From positions 110,704,378-110,768,377 of the forward strand of contig NC_080171.1 of assembly GCF_950295315.1 (NCBI RefSeq): a stretch of 64,000 nucleotides of DNA, given 5' to 3'. The notes beneath the pieces were generated by a model. The model made no database searches. It was not told the origin of the DNA and worked only from the letters and a program-made list of their open reading frames with translations. This DNA comes from Erinaceus europaeus. Taxonomy: Eukaryota; Chordata; Mammalia; Eulipotyphla; Erinaceidae. A program made the position numbers and the translations under genes. The first letter of the stretch is position 1. Each line of letters opens with the position of its first letter. Below, piece by piece: positions 1 to 11,786 of this stretch.

Positions 1-807
1 CTACTTTTATAAGTTACATGAAAAAGTAAGCAGTGAAATTGGAATTCAGGTCTGTTTAGATCCAAAAGTTGTGCTCCCCATCTTTTCACTCTACTACCTC
101 TCCCGCCATCAGTTCCCTTTTAAGAATTGTAGACATATTTCATGTGCATAAAAATGCAAGGTACAAGGATTCCTGGGGTCACCATCTCTAAGTCCTGCTT
201 CATTCACAAATATGTGTTGTTGTAGCTAGGAGCAAAAACATACCAAATTATCTCCCTATAGAGAGAGGTTATATAGTAGTAAAAATTTTAGAGCAGAATA
301 GACAGGCCCCATCGCTAATCTCATGAAGCCTCAGTGTTGCTCACCTCTTGATTCTGCTTTCCCAGAGTCTCCATATGCAAACACATCTCTTACAGATCAA
401 CTTGACAAACCAAGGCAGTCTGATATCCTCTAAGGGACTCTGAGGAATGTAAAGGGCTCATTCTCAAAAGTCCTGAGGGAGACCTCTTAAGTGCTCTGCG
501 TATCATGTGATTATCTCTGAGCCAACCCTTGTAAGGGAAGCACGATGTGCCATCTCCCCTGGCAGCACTAACCTGCACATTCTATTGTCACGTGTACTAA
601 GATCTGTCCAGCTGGGTCCCAGAGTTGAAGTGAGGTACATGGTACTAAGTTCCTATACCATCACGGTGAGGATCCAGATAAATTAATAGACATTGCTACA
701 GCCCCCCCCCCCGCAACCCCCCCTCTCTCTCTAAAACCAAATTTAGTTTTCTCCCCAATCAATTTGGCCAGAGTTTTTTGGTCTTCAACAGGCAGATGCA
801 GAAGGAG
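1..807. other. Unassigned intergenic sequence
   Basis: No gene or recognisable repeat body seen. A C-rich run followed by CT repeats lies near 702-732. Short open frames here have no coding features. Confidence 0.5.
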
Positions 808-814
808 GTCTTAG

Positions 815-1048
815 GAAGCTGAGTAGTGGCATAGCTGGTTGAGCGCAGACATTACAATGTGCAATGACCTGGGTTCAAGCCCCTGATTCCCACCTGCAAG
901 GGAGAAGCTTCACAAGTGGTGAAACAGTGTGTCAACTTTCTGTCTCCCCCATCCCCTTTTTCATTCTCCCCTCCCTTCTCAATTTCTCTCTGTCTCTAGC
1001 CAGAATAACTAAATAAATAAATAGGTTAAAAAAAGAAGAAAAAAGAAA
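815..1048 (+). repeat. SINE-A copy
   Basis: tRNA-like head with box B GGGTTCAAGCCCC, CT-rich middle and an A-rich tail with (AAAT)n. A short duplication GTCTTAG at 808-814 and 1049-1055 fits L1-type retroposition. Confidence 0.85.
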
Positions 1049-1141
1049 GTCTTAGTATCTGTCTACTTAGTCATTGAAGTAACAAACTGAAAGTATTAGA
1101 ACTCTGTACGCAAACAGAACTGAGTTCAAACTTCATTTCCT

Positions 1142-1413
1142 GGGGGTCAAGCTGTAGCCAGCAGGTTAATCTCACTTGGGCGTTAAGTGCAAGGACCAGC
1201 GTAAGGATCCCGGTTCTAGCCCTGGCTCCCCATCTGCAGGGGAGTCGCTTCACAGGCGGTGAAGCAGGTCTGCAGGTGTCTCTCTTTCTCTCCCTCTCTC
1301 TGTCTTCCCCTCCTCTCCATTTCTCTCTGTCCTATTCAACAACGACATCAACAACAACAATAATAACCACAACACCAATAAAACAAGGGCAACAAAGGGA
1401 GAATAAATAAATA
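1142..1413 (+). repeat. SINE-B copy with perfect target-site duplication
   Basis: Head, CT block, CAA-rich block and AATAAATAA tail are all present. Flanked by a perfect 12-bp duplication ACTTCATTTCCT (1130-1141 and 1414-1425). The head is diverged around box A, so this is probably an inactive copy. Confidence 0.92.
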
Positions 1414-1511
1414 ACTTCATTTCCTATACTAACCTTGAATCTTTGGGTTTGGTATCCATCCTCCTTGAATTATTTTATTATCTGAAACATCAGGAGACAA
1501 CTACTTGTTTT

Positions 1512-1776
1512 TTTTTTTATTTATTTTCCCTTTTGTTGCCCTTGTTGTAGTTATTATTATTGTTGTTGATGTCACTGTTGTTGGATAGGAAAGAGAGAAA
1601 TGGAGAGAGGAGGGGAAGACAGAGAGGGCGAGAGAAAGACACCTGAAGACCTGCTTCACCACTCGTAAAGCGACCCCCCTACAGGTGGGGAGCCAGGGCT
1701 TGAACCCGGATCCTTACACGGGTCCTTGTGCTTCGCGCCACCTGCGCTTAACCCGCTGCGCTACTGCCCGACTCCC
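1512..1776 (-). repeat. SINE-B copy, reverse
   Basis: Reverse complement of SINE-B: T-rich tail first, box B as CTTGAACCC, ending at the head CTGCCCGACTCCC. A 15-bp duplication ACAACTACTTGTTTT flanks it (1497-1511 and 1777-1791), so the boundaries are exact. Confidence 0.93.
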
Positions 1777-1980
1777 ACAACTACTTGTTTTATAGATTTA
1801 TAAAGAGAGTCCAATAGATGGTATATCGCATGTTGAAAGCACCGGCATTATGCAACTCACTCACTAAGAGTACTGTACTGTGACAGTCCTGCTATTACTG
1901 GAGAGAAACCTCCTCACAAGTTTTATAACTGGCTACCTTATACATAAATGACCATGCTGTTTCAGTAAAAAAGTCAGCAC

Positions 1981-2291
1981 AGGGAGTCAGGCAGTGGTGG
2001 CGCAGCGGGTTAAGCGCACATGGCAGAAAGCGCGCGGACCTGCATCAGATTCCCAGTTCGAGCCAACGGCTCCTCACCTGCAGGGGAGTCGCTTCATAGG
2101 TGGTGAAGCAGATCTGCAGGTGTCTGTCTTTCTCTCCCCCTCTCTGTCTTCCCCGCCTCTCTCCATTTCTCTCTGTCCTATCCAACAACAACGACAGAAA
2201 TAACTACAACAATAACAACAATGACGATAAACAACAAGGGCAACAAAAAGGGAAAAAATAAAATAAAAAAATAAAGTTTTAGAAAAAGAAG
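1981..2291 (+). repeat. SINE-B copy
   Basis: Head with intact box A region GGCGCAGCGGGTTAAGCGCA and box B CAGTTCGAGCC, CT block, CAA/ATA block and A-rich tail. Duplication GTCAGCA at 1973-1979 and 2292-2298. Confidence 0.9.
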
Positions 2292-2298
2292 GTCAGCA

Positions 2299-3335
2299 TA
2301 ATGGAAGGACAACGAAAAGGGGAAAAATAGATACAAGGAGAGAAAGTCAGAGATAGTGACTTTTGGCAAGCTATTCATATAATGAAACAGCTAGTGTATT
2401 TGGAGTGTGTCCGTTTTCTTGGCTTGTATTCAATCCCACACTCTCTCTAGTGGACTGTTCAGAGGACAGGGCGAGAAAAGCCAAGAAATAGCTATTGTGG
2501 CTGAACCCTTTCCCATTTACCCCGAAGGACTTCAGGAATTGTCAGGGCCTGACACTGGTGAGCCAGCTCAGCAGTTCTTCCACATTAACATCTTTGGCCA
2601 CAGAAATGTTGACTTTGTGCTCAAAATAGAGCGCTGATTCAGAAGGCTTCTCGATAAGATGCTAAAATGAAACAGCAAATTGTGCTGTCACAAAAGACGA
2701 TGGAGGATGTATAAGATCTATTTTGGGGGGGTCACTTCTCTCTTTCTTTTGTAGGTTGCAGTCATTATCTGCAGTGTGGGCATGTGGGCTCAGCGCCTGT
2801 GTGCTGATGGCTTAAAGGAACAGGAGTTTATTCATGTGGTGGTGAAGACTAATAACTTAGTGTGCTTGTCCTTTTTTTGTAAGTCTTGCTGGTTAAAAGC
2901 CTTTATTGTTGTTGCCATGTAAAAACCTTCAGTCATATGGACACTGTGGCCTCTGGAATAATTTACTACAGGAGACTTGGTACAGAGTGGAATTATGTAA
3001 TAATAGCAACATCATGCCCAGAAATTAGAATTTGGAGGCAAAAAAAAAAATCAATGGGCTATTAGTTAGTTTTCTGGAAAATTGGCTTTGGTTGATTTGA
3101 CTCACCTGGTTCCCCTTTCACAAACAGCACAATAAAGAAAGCTGCTTCTTGCCAGAGACCCTGTGGGTCTGCATCTGTTCCAAGGAGATGAAGTCAATTG
3201 TCCTTCAATCTTAGCATGTCCCCAGAGACAAAAGTACTCCTACCACTTGTACCATAATAATGTGGATTCCCCCCACTCCCTATCAAATGGAGCCACTCAC
3301 ATACACTCAGTTCAGACTCATGGCACATTGAAAAA
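2299..3335. other. Unassigned intergenic sequence
   Basis: No repeat recognised. A 76-codon open frame at 2407-2637 lies outside any repeat I can see and has a fairly protein-like composition, but I recognise no family and see no splice or promoter context. Treated as noncoding. Confidence 0.4.
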
Positions 3336-3480
3336 ATTTTTTTTTCCGATTTGAAATCATTTAAAACATGCAGAAAAGTTGCAAAAAGTAGTACAAATAA
3401 TAAATTGAAAAAAATAGTACAAATAATTCCCATGCAGTCTTCACCCAAGTTATTTTCTGGTTGCTTCTGCAGACCTTAAA
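3336..3480 (-). repeat. Old L1 3' region fragment (left part)
   Basis: Resembles the antisense 3' portion of ancient mammalian L1M elements (GAAAAGTTGCAAAAAGTAGT type sequence). It continues after the family R insertion at about 4514. The assignment is by recall of the consensus. Confidence 0.5.
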
Positions 3481-4502
3481 CTTTTTTTTTAATTTTATTT
3501 TTTTATGAAAAAGAAACATTGACAAAACCATAGGATAAGAGGGGTACATCCCCACACAATTTCCACCATCAGAACTCTGCATCTCATCCCATCCCCTGAT
3601 AGCTTTCCTATTCTTTATTCCTCTGGGAGTATGGACCTAGGGTCATTATGGGATGTAGAAGGTGGGAGGTCTGGCTTCTGTAATTGCTTCCCCGCTGAAC
3701 ATGGGTGTTGACAGGTCATGCCATACTCCCAGCCTGTCTCTCTCTTTCCCTAGTGGGGCGGGGCTCTGGGGAAGCGGGGCTCCAGGATATATTGGTGGGG
3801 TTGTCTGTCCAGGGAAATCTGGTTGGCATCATGGTAACATCTGGAACCTGGTGGCTGAAAAGTGAGTTAACATATAAAGCCAAACAAGTTGTTGACTAAT
3901 CATGAATCTAAAGGCTGGAATAGTGCAGATGAAGAGTGGGGGGGGGGGGGACTTCTGTTTTGTAGACAGCTAGGAGGCCTATTTTAGTTCTATTCCAAAG
4001 GGCCTGTGACTATACTATTTTTTTTCCCTCTCCCCCCCCCCCCAGCCTGAAATCTGATATGCAGGTGGATCCAAGTTATTGTCTGGGGAAGTGATGAGTG
4101 ATGTCATGGCTGGAAAAAGGACCAGAAAGCTGGATCAGGGAAGAGAGTAGCTCCCAAATATGGGAAAGGTGTACAAACATTACTGACTGTAAACCCCATC
4201 GACTTGATGTGATTTGGGGCCCATATTCAGCTTAGAAGCCCATGTGACCTCTGCATCCATGTAGATCTGAACTCACATTCTGTGGTCATGAGTAGAAACT
4301 TTTCAAGCTACCCTGATTTCAGAACCCATCGTCCTTGGGTGGAGCATAGAGTATGTTGTCCATCCTCCCTTCAGAGGATGGAACTTTCTCTATCACTGTT
4401 GATCCAAGTTGAGGGCAAGGTCCTATGGGGGCCCACAAAGGGTTCTATTGTGTTGTTCCTGATAGAGATGACTGGTAATATTGGGGAGAGGGATTTATTC
4501 AA
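3481..4502 (-). mobile_element. Family R poly-A retroelement, about 1.02 kb copy
   Basis: On the reverse strand it ends in an A-rich tail (3481-3505). Its 3' part carries the family signature GGATAAGAGGGG near 3533 and its upstream part holds a G/C homopolymer region. An 11-bp duplication CAGACCTTAAA flanks it (3470-3480 and 4503-4513). No open frame resembling reverse transcriptase is visible, so it was mobilised in trans or is the noncoding end of a longer LINE. It splits an older L1. Confidence 0.85.
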
Positions 4503-4513
4503 CAGACCTTAAA

Positions 4514-5115
4514 TTTTGTACCACATTTGTCTATCTCTTATTTTATTTACTTTTCTGTTACTATTATTATTATTATTTTAGATAGAGTGAAGAGGCAGAG
4601 AAAGAGGCCACAGCATCCTTTAATGTGGTAGAGATTGGACTTGAACCTGAATCACATGCATGGCAAAGCAATAGAGTACTTGAGTGAAGTATTTTGCCAC
4701 TAACTAACATACAGTATATTTACATATTACTTTAGATATATGTTTTTCTGAATGCTTTGAAAGTTGTAGTCACAACCCCTTTATTCCTAAATGCCTCAAC
4801 ATGGAATTCCCAAAGCAAGAGCACTCTTCTACGTAAGAACAATGATCAGAATCAGGACATTTAAAATGGCACATTAAAAATTTCCATATGCCAAAAAGCC
4901 TCATTTAAATCTCACCAGTAATCTTAAATGTCTCTTAGTACAAATAAGGGGGGGGGGATTCTGGTCTAGGATCAAGCATTGCTTTTAAATGGCATGTCTC
5001 TTCAGTCTCCTATAGCCTGAAACAATTTCTCAGTTTTTCATAAACTTGATATTTTTGAAGAGGACAATTCTAGTACAAAATGCCCCTCAGTTTTAGTTTG
5101 AAAAAATAATTAATT
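4514..5115 (-). repeat. Old L1 3' region fragment (right part) with SINE remnant
   Basis: Continues the ancient L1-like sequence from 3336-3480: the stretch around 4740-5100 matches the same 3' region by recall. A decayed reverse SINE (about 4535-4690) interrupts it. Confidence 0.45.
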
Positions 5116-5956
5116 AGAACATCTCCTTTGCTTCAGGTAATTATTTGATGTTAGAATTAATAGTGAAATTTTGATGAGATATAGGATATTAAGATCTTAT
5201 TATAATAGTAGTCCACAAAGCATATCACCAAAAATGAAAAATTTGATCTTATAGAAACAAGTCATGTTTAAGCAGCCGAAGTTGCATCCGTAACACTGGG
5301 ACATACTGTGTCTTCATGTGCCTTCTGTCTGTATGTGCTGAGCAATGCACAACATTGCACTTTTGTCTTGCTGTCCAAATTGCATGACTTGAATCTTCTG
5401 ATGATGATTCATCTGAGCGTGTTAGAATGTTAACAGAATGTGAGGATATTTTGGACTGTGGGCTTTGTTACAGATGAGAGAGATTAATTATACAATCTTC
5501 TCTTGCACATGAACCAGGTAAGCTGAAACTCTCCCTACCTGGCCCAGGCTCTTCCTCTAAATTTAAAAGCAACTTGCTATATATTTCCCGACTATTTGCC
5601 GCCCTGCTCCTTTTTGTTCACATCCTCCTTTGCCTACAAGACTTGAGGGCCGTAAAACACTTCAGTCAACTGTGGTCGGCATCATTGGACAACTTCCCTG
5701 CATGTCCTGGATGCCCTGGACCCCAGTTCCCTTTCTCTTGTTTCCACAGTATGAAGGGCGTGGGCTCTGTGTGTGACACACCTGGGTCCAGAAGTCACCC
5801 CTCTTGAAGTCACCTCCCTTTCTCCATTTTAAGTTTTAGACAATGGGCATATTAGTGCCCCCATGAGAGAGCTTCAAAAAAGATCAGATGATCACTTGCA
5901 AAAAAGTGTTATTCTTTTAGCACAAGTAATTATGAAGTCAATGTCAAATTTATTGT
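5116..5956. other. Unassigned intergenic sequence
   Basis: AT-rich to neutral sequence without recognisable genes or young repeats. Confidence 0.45.
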
Positions 5957-5971
5957 TGTCAGAGGACTTTT

Positions 5972-6122
5972 TAAAAATATTTTATTTATTTATTCATGAG
6001 AAAGATAAGAGGAGAGAGAAAGAACCAGATATCACTCTGGTACATGTGCTGCTAGGGACTGAACTCAGGACCTCATGCTTGAGAGTCCAGTGCTTTATCC
6101 ACTGCACCACCTCCTGGACCAC
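5972..6122 (-). repeat. SINE-D copy with 15-bp target-site duplication
   Basis: On the reverse strand: GGTGGTGCAGTGGATAAAGC head, box B-like GAGTTCAGTCCC, CT-rich body, A-rich tail. Flanked by perfect TGTCAGAGGACTTTT (5957-5971 and 6123-6137). This is the cleanest member of this SINE family in the window. Confidence 0.88.
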
Positions 6123-6239
6123 TGTCAGAGGACTTTTAAGTATGTGTATTCTGAAACCAAACAGGCCTAGTATAGATCCTATCTCCACCAAGTCCTAAAT
6201 ATGTACACCCAAGAAAATGACTTATCCTTCTCTTCTGAG

Positions 6240-6570
6240 ATGGTTGCAAAGATAAAATGTACAGTGCCTAGCACCTCATCTAAGCTATTATGTGAAATTT
6301 GTCCATCCTTAATATTTTATTTCCCCCCTTTTAAAAGCTTACATTTGAAAAAAATCTAATAACAGCTTACATTTGGATAAGATTTCTGAGTTTGTCATCT
6401 TAACTCTATCTTGAGATCCTTATTGGAATAAGGAAACACAAGGAAAAATAATAAAAATTATTATCTCCATATTATAGGCAAGGGGGATTAAAGTTTGGGG
6501 AATTAAGCTATTTCAGCAAAACCACATATCTGCAAATAGAAAAGTTGGAGATTCATCTAAGGTCTTGAAC
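6240..6570. repeat. Possible MIR remnants
   Basis: 6240-6285 (ACAGTGCCTAGCACC) resembles the + strand MIR 3' part. 6460-6570 resembles a decayed reverse MIR core. Both are weak and based on recall of the MIR consensus. Confidence 0.35.
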
Positions 6571-6632
6571 AGAAGCATAGTACACTGATATCTTATTTTG
6601 CGCCACTGTGGGTCTTCAAAAAAAATGTGTGT

Positions 6633-6815
6633 GCACCTGGTTAAGCAAACATATTACAGTGTGAAAGGACCCAGGTTCAAGCCCCTGATCCCCACCTGCA
6701 GGGGAAAAGCTACACAAGTGATAGAGTAGGGCTGCAGATATCTCTCTGTCTCTCTCCCTTTTTAAACCCTTTCCTTCTTCTCGATTTCTGGCCATCTCTA
6801 TAAAATAAATGAAGA
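6633..6815 (+). repeat. SINE-A copy, partly decayed
   Basis: Contains CACCTGGTTAAGC, box B AGGTTCAAGCCCC, CCCCACCTGCAGGGG, a CT block and the tail AATAAATGAAGATAA. Confidence 0.8.
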
Positions 6816-7103
6816 TAAGCTAAATAGTGAAACATTATGTGCTGGGTGCTTGTACCAACACTGAGAATATGGTCCCACATACCTATCTCTAGAGCGTGTG
6901 CATGGTTCCAAGTGATGTACCCCTCTGGTATTTCAGCAGCAACATGGGCAGAGTCAGAGTCATAGAGGAGGAGCTTGTGTCAGAGAGCAATGGAAGTCTC
7001 TGGACTTTGAAGAAGATAGAAAAAAAATACACTCCTTTTGGAATATCAATTGGGAGGACAGATTGGAGATTAGCGGATAGGAAAAGGAAGACAGAAAGGC
7101 TTG

Positions 7104-7185
7104 TGTTTTGTTGTTGTTGCCACCAGGGTTATTGCTGGGCTTCGGAGCTGGCATTACACACCCATATATCCTGATGGTCATTTTT

Positions 7186-7248
<63 letters not shown>

Positions 7249-7487
7249 CTCTTTCTTTCTTTTTCTCTTTCCACTTTTCCATTTTTATTTGACAGAACAG
7301 AGAGAAATTAGAAGGCAAGTGGAGCTAGAGAGAGAGAGAAAAAGATAGAGACACCTGCAAACCTGCTTCACCTCATGAAGTATCCCATGGAGTATCCTCC
7401 TCTCAAGTGGGAAGCTGGGACTTGAACTTGGATCCTTGTGCATGGTATTATGAGTACTTAGCTGAGTGGGCCACCAGACGGCCCCAA
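7104..7487 (-). repeat. SINE-B+-like copy with expanded (TTTC)n
   Basis: Reverse SINE: 3' module remnant at 7122-7165, then a long TTTC tract (about 7184-7277), then the AGAGAGAAA body, the box B region CTTGAACTTGGATCC and the head near GGGCCACCAGACGGCCCC. The microsatellite replaces the usual CAA-rich block. Confidence 0.8.
7184..7277. repeat. (TTTC)n microsatellite inside a SINE
   Basis: About twenty TTTC units with minor interruptions toward the right. Likely length-polymorphic. Confidence 0.9.
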
Positions 7488-7626
7488 AAGGGCTTATTTG
7501 AATATGGTCATTGTGAGATTATTTTCAGAACACCTCTATAGATGTGCCCTGGAAATAGGCAGGTGTTTGCCTATAGCTCTCAGAAGAGAAATGGGCTGAA
7601 CATCAAGGGTACAGGTGCAAGTTATA

Positions 7627-7965
7627 AGGAAGGACACAGGGCGGTAGCACAGCAGTTTAAATAAGCACGTGGGCTGAAGCCCAAGGACTGGGTAAGGATC
7701 TGGGTTGGAGGCCCCGGCTCCACACCTGTAGGGGAGTCGCTTCACAGGCAGTGAAGCAGGTCTGCAGGTATCTATCTTTCTCTCACCCTCTCTGTCTTCC
7801 CCTCCTCTCTCCATTTCTCTCTGTCCTAACAATGACGATATCAATAACTACAACAATAAAAAAAAAAAAACAAGGGCAACAAAAGGGAAAATAAGTAGAT
7901 ATATTTTTTAAAATTAAAAATTTTTTAAATTAAAAATTTTTTTAAATTAAAAAATATAAGTAAGA
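7627..7965 (+). repeat. SINE-B copy with AT-rich tail
   Basis: GGGCGGTAGCACAGCAG head, GGGGAGTCGCTTCACAGGCA, CT block and AACAAGGGCAACAAAAGGG, followed by an imperfect A/T repeat (7895-7955) that probably grew from the tail. Confidence 0.85.
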
Positions 7966-8577
7966 TCACTCTGGAAGAATTTATAGGGAAAGATAGACCT
8001 TTGACGAGAGATAAGGGCTTAGACAAAACCGGTGTTGAAGGGTATATATTTCCTCATTTCCTTTCTGTACTCTTTTTGCAGGGCTGCCCCAAATCATTAC
8101 CAAAAACTGTTTCACACAGAATGTGATAATCCACTTTGCTAGTAGGGTAGGAGATGTTTCTTGAGTTGAGTTGAGTTGAGGTATCCCCTGGTCTTCCCAG
8201 GTTGTGGCCAAGAGCAGTTATTACATTACAGAACAACTGAGGAGAGAAATTGAGTGACTGGGCGTCTCACTAGGTGACTTCCTTACTTGAGTTTCCCCTA
8301 GGATTCATGCATCTGGCCATGCATTCACTCATCTGTCATTTACTTAACAAGTACTTGATACATCTGATGGTAAGACACCAAATAGACTTCAAGTGATTCA
8401 CCCGGTACTGGAGGAAATAGAAATATAAACATGTAATTTGGGTATGATATGATTAAAATGAGAATAAGTTGTAGGGACTCAGAGGGAAGCTGAAAGTTTC
8501 TAACCTGTAAGAAGCCTGGAAATTTTGAACACTTGCTAAACCAAGGAAAACATATCCTCACTTCTAATATGAAATAT
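7966..8577. other. Unassigned sequence with (TTGAG)n
   Basis: A short perfect pentanucleotide run (TTGAG, about four units) lies near 8161-8180. Nothing else recognised. Confidence 0.5.
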
Positions 8578-8584
8578 ATATATT

Positions 8585-8655
8585 GCCTCCAGGGTTATCT
8601 CTGGGGCTCAGTGCCTGCACAACAAACCCACTGCTCTCCGTGGCCAGTGTTACCT
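8585..8655 (-). repeat. SINE-B+ 3' module fragment
   Basis: TTGCCTCCAGGGTTATC...GGGGCTCAGTGCCTGCAC...CCACTGCTC is the reverse of the B+ 3' module, without a SINE body beside it. It is either a truncated copy or a deletion remnant. Confidence 0.65.
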
Positions 8656-8923
8656 TTTTTTGTTGTTTATTGGTTTTTATATATTGAAATTACAATATAA
8701 ATGTGTGACTGATTTTAATAGTAAACAAAAATAATGGAAGGGGGAAGAAAAAAAGTTCTTCTAGTCATAGTGATTTCCTTCAAAGGCCACCCCTGAAATG
8801 TGGGACTGGTATGGAATTCCTGATACCTGAAATACTCTCCAGTATCTGAGTGACTTTTAATTTACAACCAAATCAAAGTGTCAGGAATGGTCATTTTTGT
8901 GTCACATAATTTTTTTAACTAAA

Positions 8924-8930
8924 TAATATA

Positions 8931-8995
<65 letters not shown>

Positions 8996-8998
8996 AAC
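8924..8998. repeat. (TA)n microsatellite and T-run
   Basis: Long alternating TA with an early TG interruption, then a T-run that serves as the reversed tail of the next SINE-C. Confidence 0.9.
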
Positions 8999-9112
8999 CA
9001 GAAAACTACTCAGCTCTGGCTTATGGTGGTAGGAAGGGTTGATTGAACCTGGGACCTCTGAGCACCAGGCATTAAGTTTGTGTGATCTGTTGTACTGTCT
9101 TTCTAACCCTCT
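8999..9112 (-). repeat. SINE-C copy
   Basis: Reverse pattern of CTCAGCTCTGGCTTATGGTGG, then TTGAACCTGGGACCTCTGAG (box B side), then a decayed head. Preceded by a T-run as expected for a reversed A tail. A CT-rich stretch follows to 9190. Confidence 0.75.
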
Positions 9113-9229
9113 TTTGTCTTCTTTTCTTTCCTTTCCTTTCCTATTTCCTTTCCTCTTCTTTTTTTCTCTTTTCCCTTTCTATGTCAAGTGTTCTATCTCA
9201 GTCTCCCAGGACCCCCTATTTTAAGAGAT

Positions 9230-10400
9230 ATCTTTAGTAGAACATCAAAAAGAAGAAATACTACCTTAAAATGTCCATGATATTGGATTGGCAGAGTAAT
9301 AAGAATACAAATATTTATATTTTAATTTTTTCCCATTTAAAATTTCCACCAACACACTTTAAAAATTGGGATTGGCATATATTCCTGCATAACTTTATAA
9401 TGCTTGATTATGTGTGTATATAAAGATGTTGTAAAGAAAAGAAAATATGCTTTTAATAGAGTATATATTCATATGTTTTAAATAAGGAGTATTCTAATTG
9501 TTATAGCATAGCACTGTAAAACTAATCAATGTAAAAAACAAAATCTACATGTTTCTCAGTTCCCAGAATGTGTTTTTCCATTCTGGGAATTATTCTGACA
9601 ATTTTTAACAAATGAGAACTTTTTTCTCTTGTATTTCTGGACATGAGACTGAGCCTTTCTGACCCTTGCAAAATGATGATCAGTTCTTCTACTTTCCAGA
9701 CATTCCATAAAGATGTTATGTGAAACACCACATTGTAGCTGAGTACAGTTTGAGGACAGATGACTAATTTCCTAAACTATTTCTAGATTCCCTTTTACTA
9801 CTTGTAGACTCATACAATTTCAACAGAAAATGTAACTGTAAAATCCTCCTCCCTTTCCTAGCACCACTCCTGTCTTAAGAAGTAGAAGTGACAGTCCGTA
9901 ATGGAACACTAAAAAAATGATTCCTCTGAATCTTGCCTCATCCTCACTAGTTAGGAATGTGGTTGTACTTCCACAGTTGAGGTTCTTGTAAAAGAATTTT
10001 CATAAACCACCAAGTGAATTACATCAATGCTTCATCTTAAATCCCATGGTAATATTCCTAAACAGAACGAACTCACTGGCTTCAAACATATTATCTCTTC
10101 CTGTCACTGCAAACATTCTATAAAGGCTTATATTTCTTAGGGCCACAGTATAATGACCAGTTAGCTCATGTGGAGTAAAAAGGGAAAACAGAACACAAAC
10201 TGCCAAGAAATAAAATTAGATAGACAATATAGACATCAAAGTAAACTGTCAAAACATCCTATTTCCTTCTAGCCCTGTGCTAGAGAGTGATAAAGTGAAC
10301 ATTTTTTTTTAACTATGCAGACTATTTTTATGATTGGTTTCTCTAGGTAGAGAGGATTTTGGCATAAAAAAGACAGTGGTTGAAAGTAGAAAAAGAAATT
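9230..10400. other. Unassigned intergenic sequence
   Basis: AT-rich sequence without recognised genes or young repeats. Confidence 0.5.
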
Positions 10401-10404
10401 AAGG

Positions 10405-10515
10405 ATCAGGGCTGGGTGGTGGCCACATCTGGATAGAGTGTAGATGTTGCCATGCTCAAGGACCCAGGTTCAAGCCTGTATTTTTCCACCTGCAAGAGGG
10501 AAGCTTCAAATGAAG
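10405..10515 (+). repeat. SINE-A fragment
   Basis: GGGCTGGGTGGTGGCCACATCTGG head with box B CAGGTTCAAGCC and CCACCTGCAAGAGGGAAGCTTC. The 3' half is missing. Confidence 0.7.
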
Positions 10516-11130
10516 ACTCCAGACACCTCAGAGTTGCCAGTGACAAAAGCCATTCCCAGTAGCATTTTATCAGTATTTTACCTGGAAGTGTAACTACGCA
10601 AACTAATAAGACAGTCTGTTCTAATGAAAAAATAGCCAAAGATAGAAAGAGATTTCTGAAGGTAAGTAACAGCCTCAAGCATCTAACCTCAAAAATTATA
10701 CTTAGTCACTTAGAAAGCCTCAATAAAATCCCTTCTTGAACATTTGCTATTCATAACTGTGTGTTACCTGAAATAAATGTCATAGCCAATCTTTTCTCCT
10801 CTGGAGTTCCATACTAAATAGCTCCAGCACAAGTATTTAATATTTATGACATTTTGCAGTTTATTAGGAGCACTTATATTTGAATTAGAGCCTTTTTAAG
10901 GCTCTCTTTACTCCAGTTCTCTATGATTATCAACACTAAAAAATTTTCTACAGTTTTCAGAAGTAGCTATCACAACTTTGCTTTCTTTTCGTACCCATTC
11001 ATTGCCCTCACCCAGCTCCTTTGAAGATGTAAACTCCCCTCTATAGTCAGAACACTCAGCAAGAAATGATAGCTGACCTCCTAATACAGTCAAAAGGAAT
11101 GACATCAAAAGAGACAAATCTCAAGCACTT
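10516..11130. other. Unassigned intergenic sequence
   Basis: Nothing recognised. Confidence 0.45.
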
Positions 11131-11135
11131 TCTCC

Positions 11136-11333
11136 TATGGGGCCAGGCACACCTGGTTAAATACATACATTACAGCTCGCAAGGACCCAAGTTCAAGCCC
11201 CTGGTCCCCACCTTCAGTGGAAAAGCTTCATGAGTGGTGAAGCAGGGTTGCATGTGTCTCTCTGTCTCTTTCCCTCTCTATCTCCCACTTGCCTCCAATT
11301 TCTCTCTGTCTCTAACCAATAATAAATAAATAA
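11136..11333 (+). repeat. SINE-A copy
   Basis: GGGGCCAGGCACACCTGGTT head, box B AAGTTCAAGCCCC, CT block and AATAATAAATAAATAAG tail. Candidate duplications around 11128 and 11335 are imperfect. Confidence 0.82.
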
Positions 11334-11786
11334 GAACTTCCTATTCCTACTACGTGAACTTCCCAGCGCCCTCTCTAGGACTGGCACAATACCATAACAG
11401 TTCAATATTTGAACTCCAATAAGTCATTTTTTTTCTCCTGTTGGTAGGAGTATGAAGAGTGAAGGGAATCATGAATGAATCAAAAAGGTTTGATGTTTAG
11501 CTTACCTACTTTACTGTGCTCAGCGACTTTAATATGAACTACCAATGATTTGCAATGGCGCTGCAATTCAAGCAAGCCTAATTTGGGACATCTTTTCTAT
11601 CTTACATGCACTTTAGGGGGCCAGTTTGAAGGGGGATTGGAATATCCATCTCCCAGATATCTCTGTTCATTTGGCTGACCTGTTGGTGCTGCCTATTAAC
11701 TAGCCAGCCAGGTCTTTGTCCTCAGTCCTCCTCTAAGTGGCTAGGGGAGGCTTCACACAGCCTGGCAGTATCCAGGAAGAGGGTTT

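Noticed and set aside
8161..8180. (TTGAG)n as telomere-like repeat
   Set aside because: The unit differs from TTAGGG and only about four copies exist.
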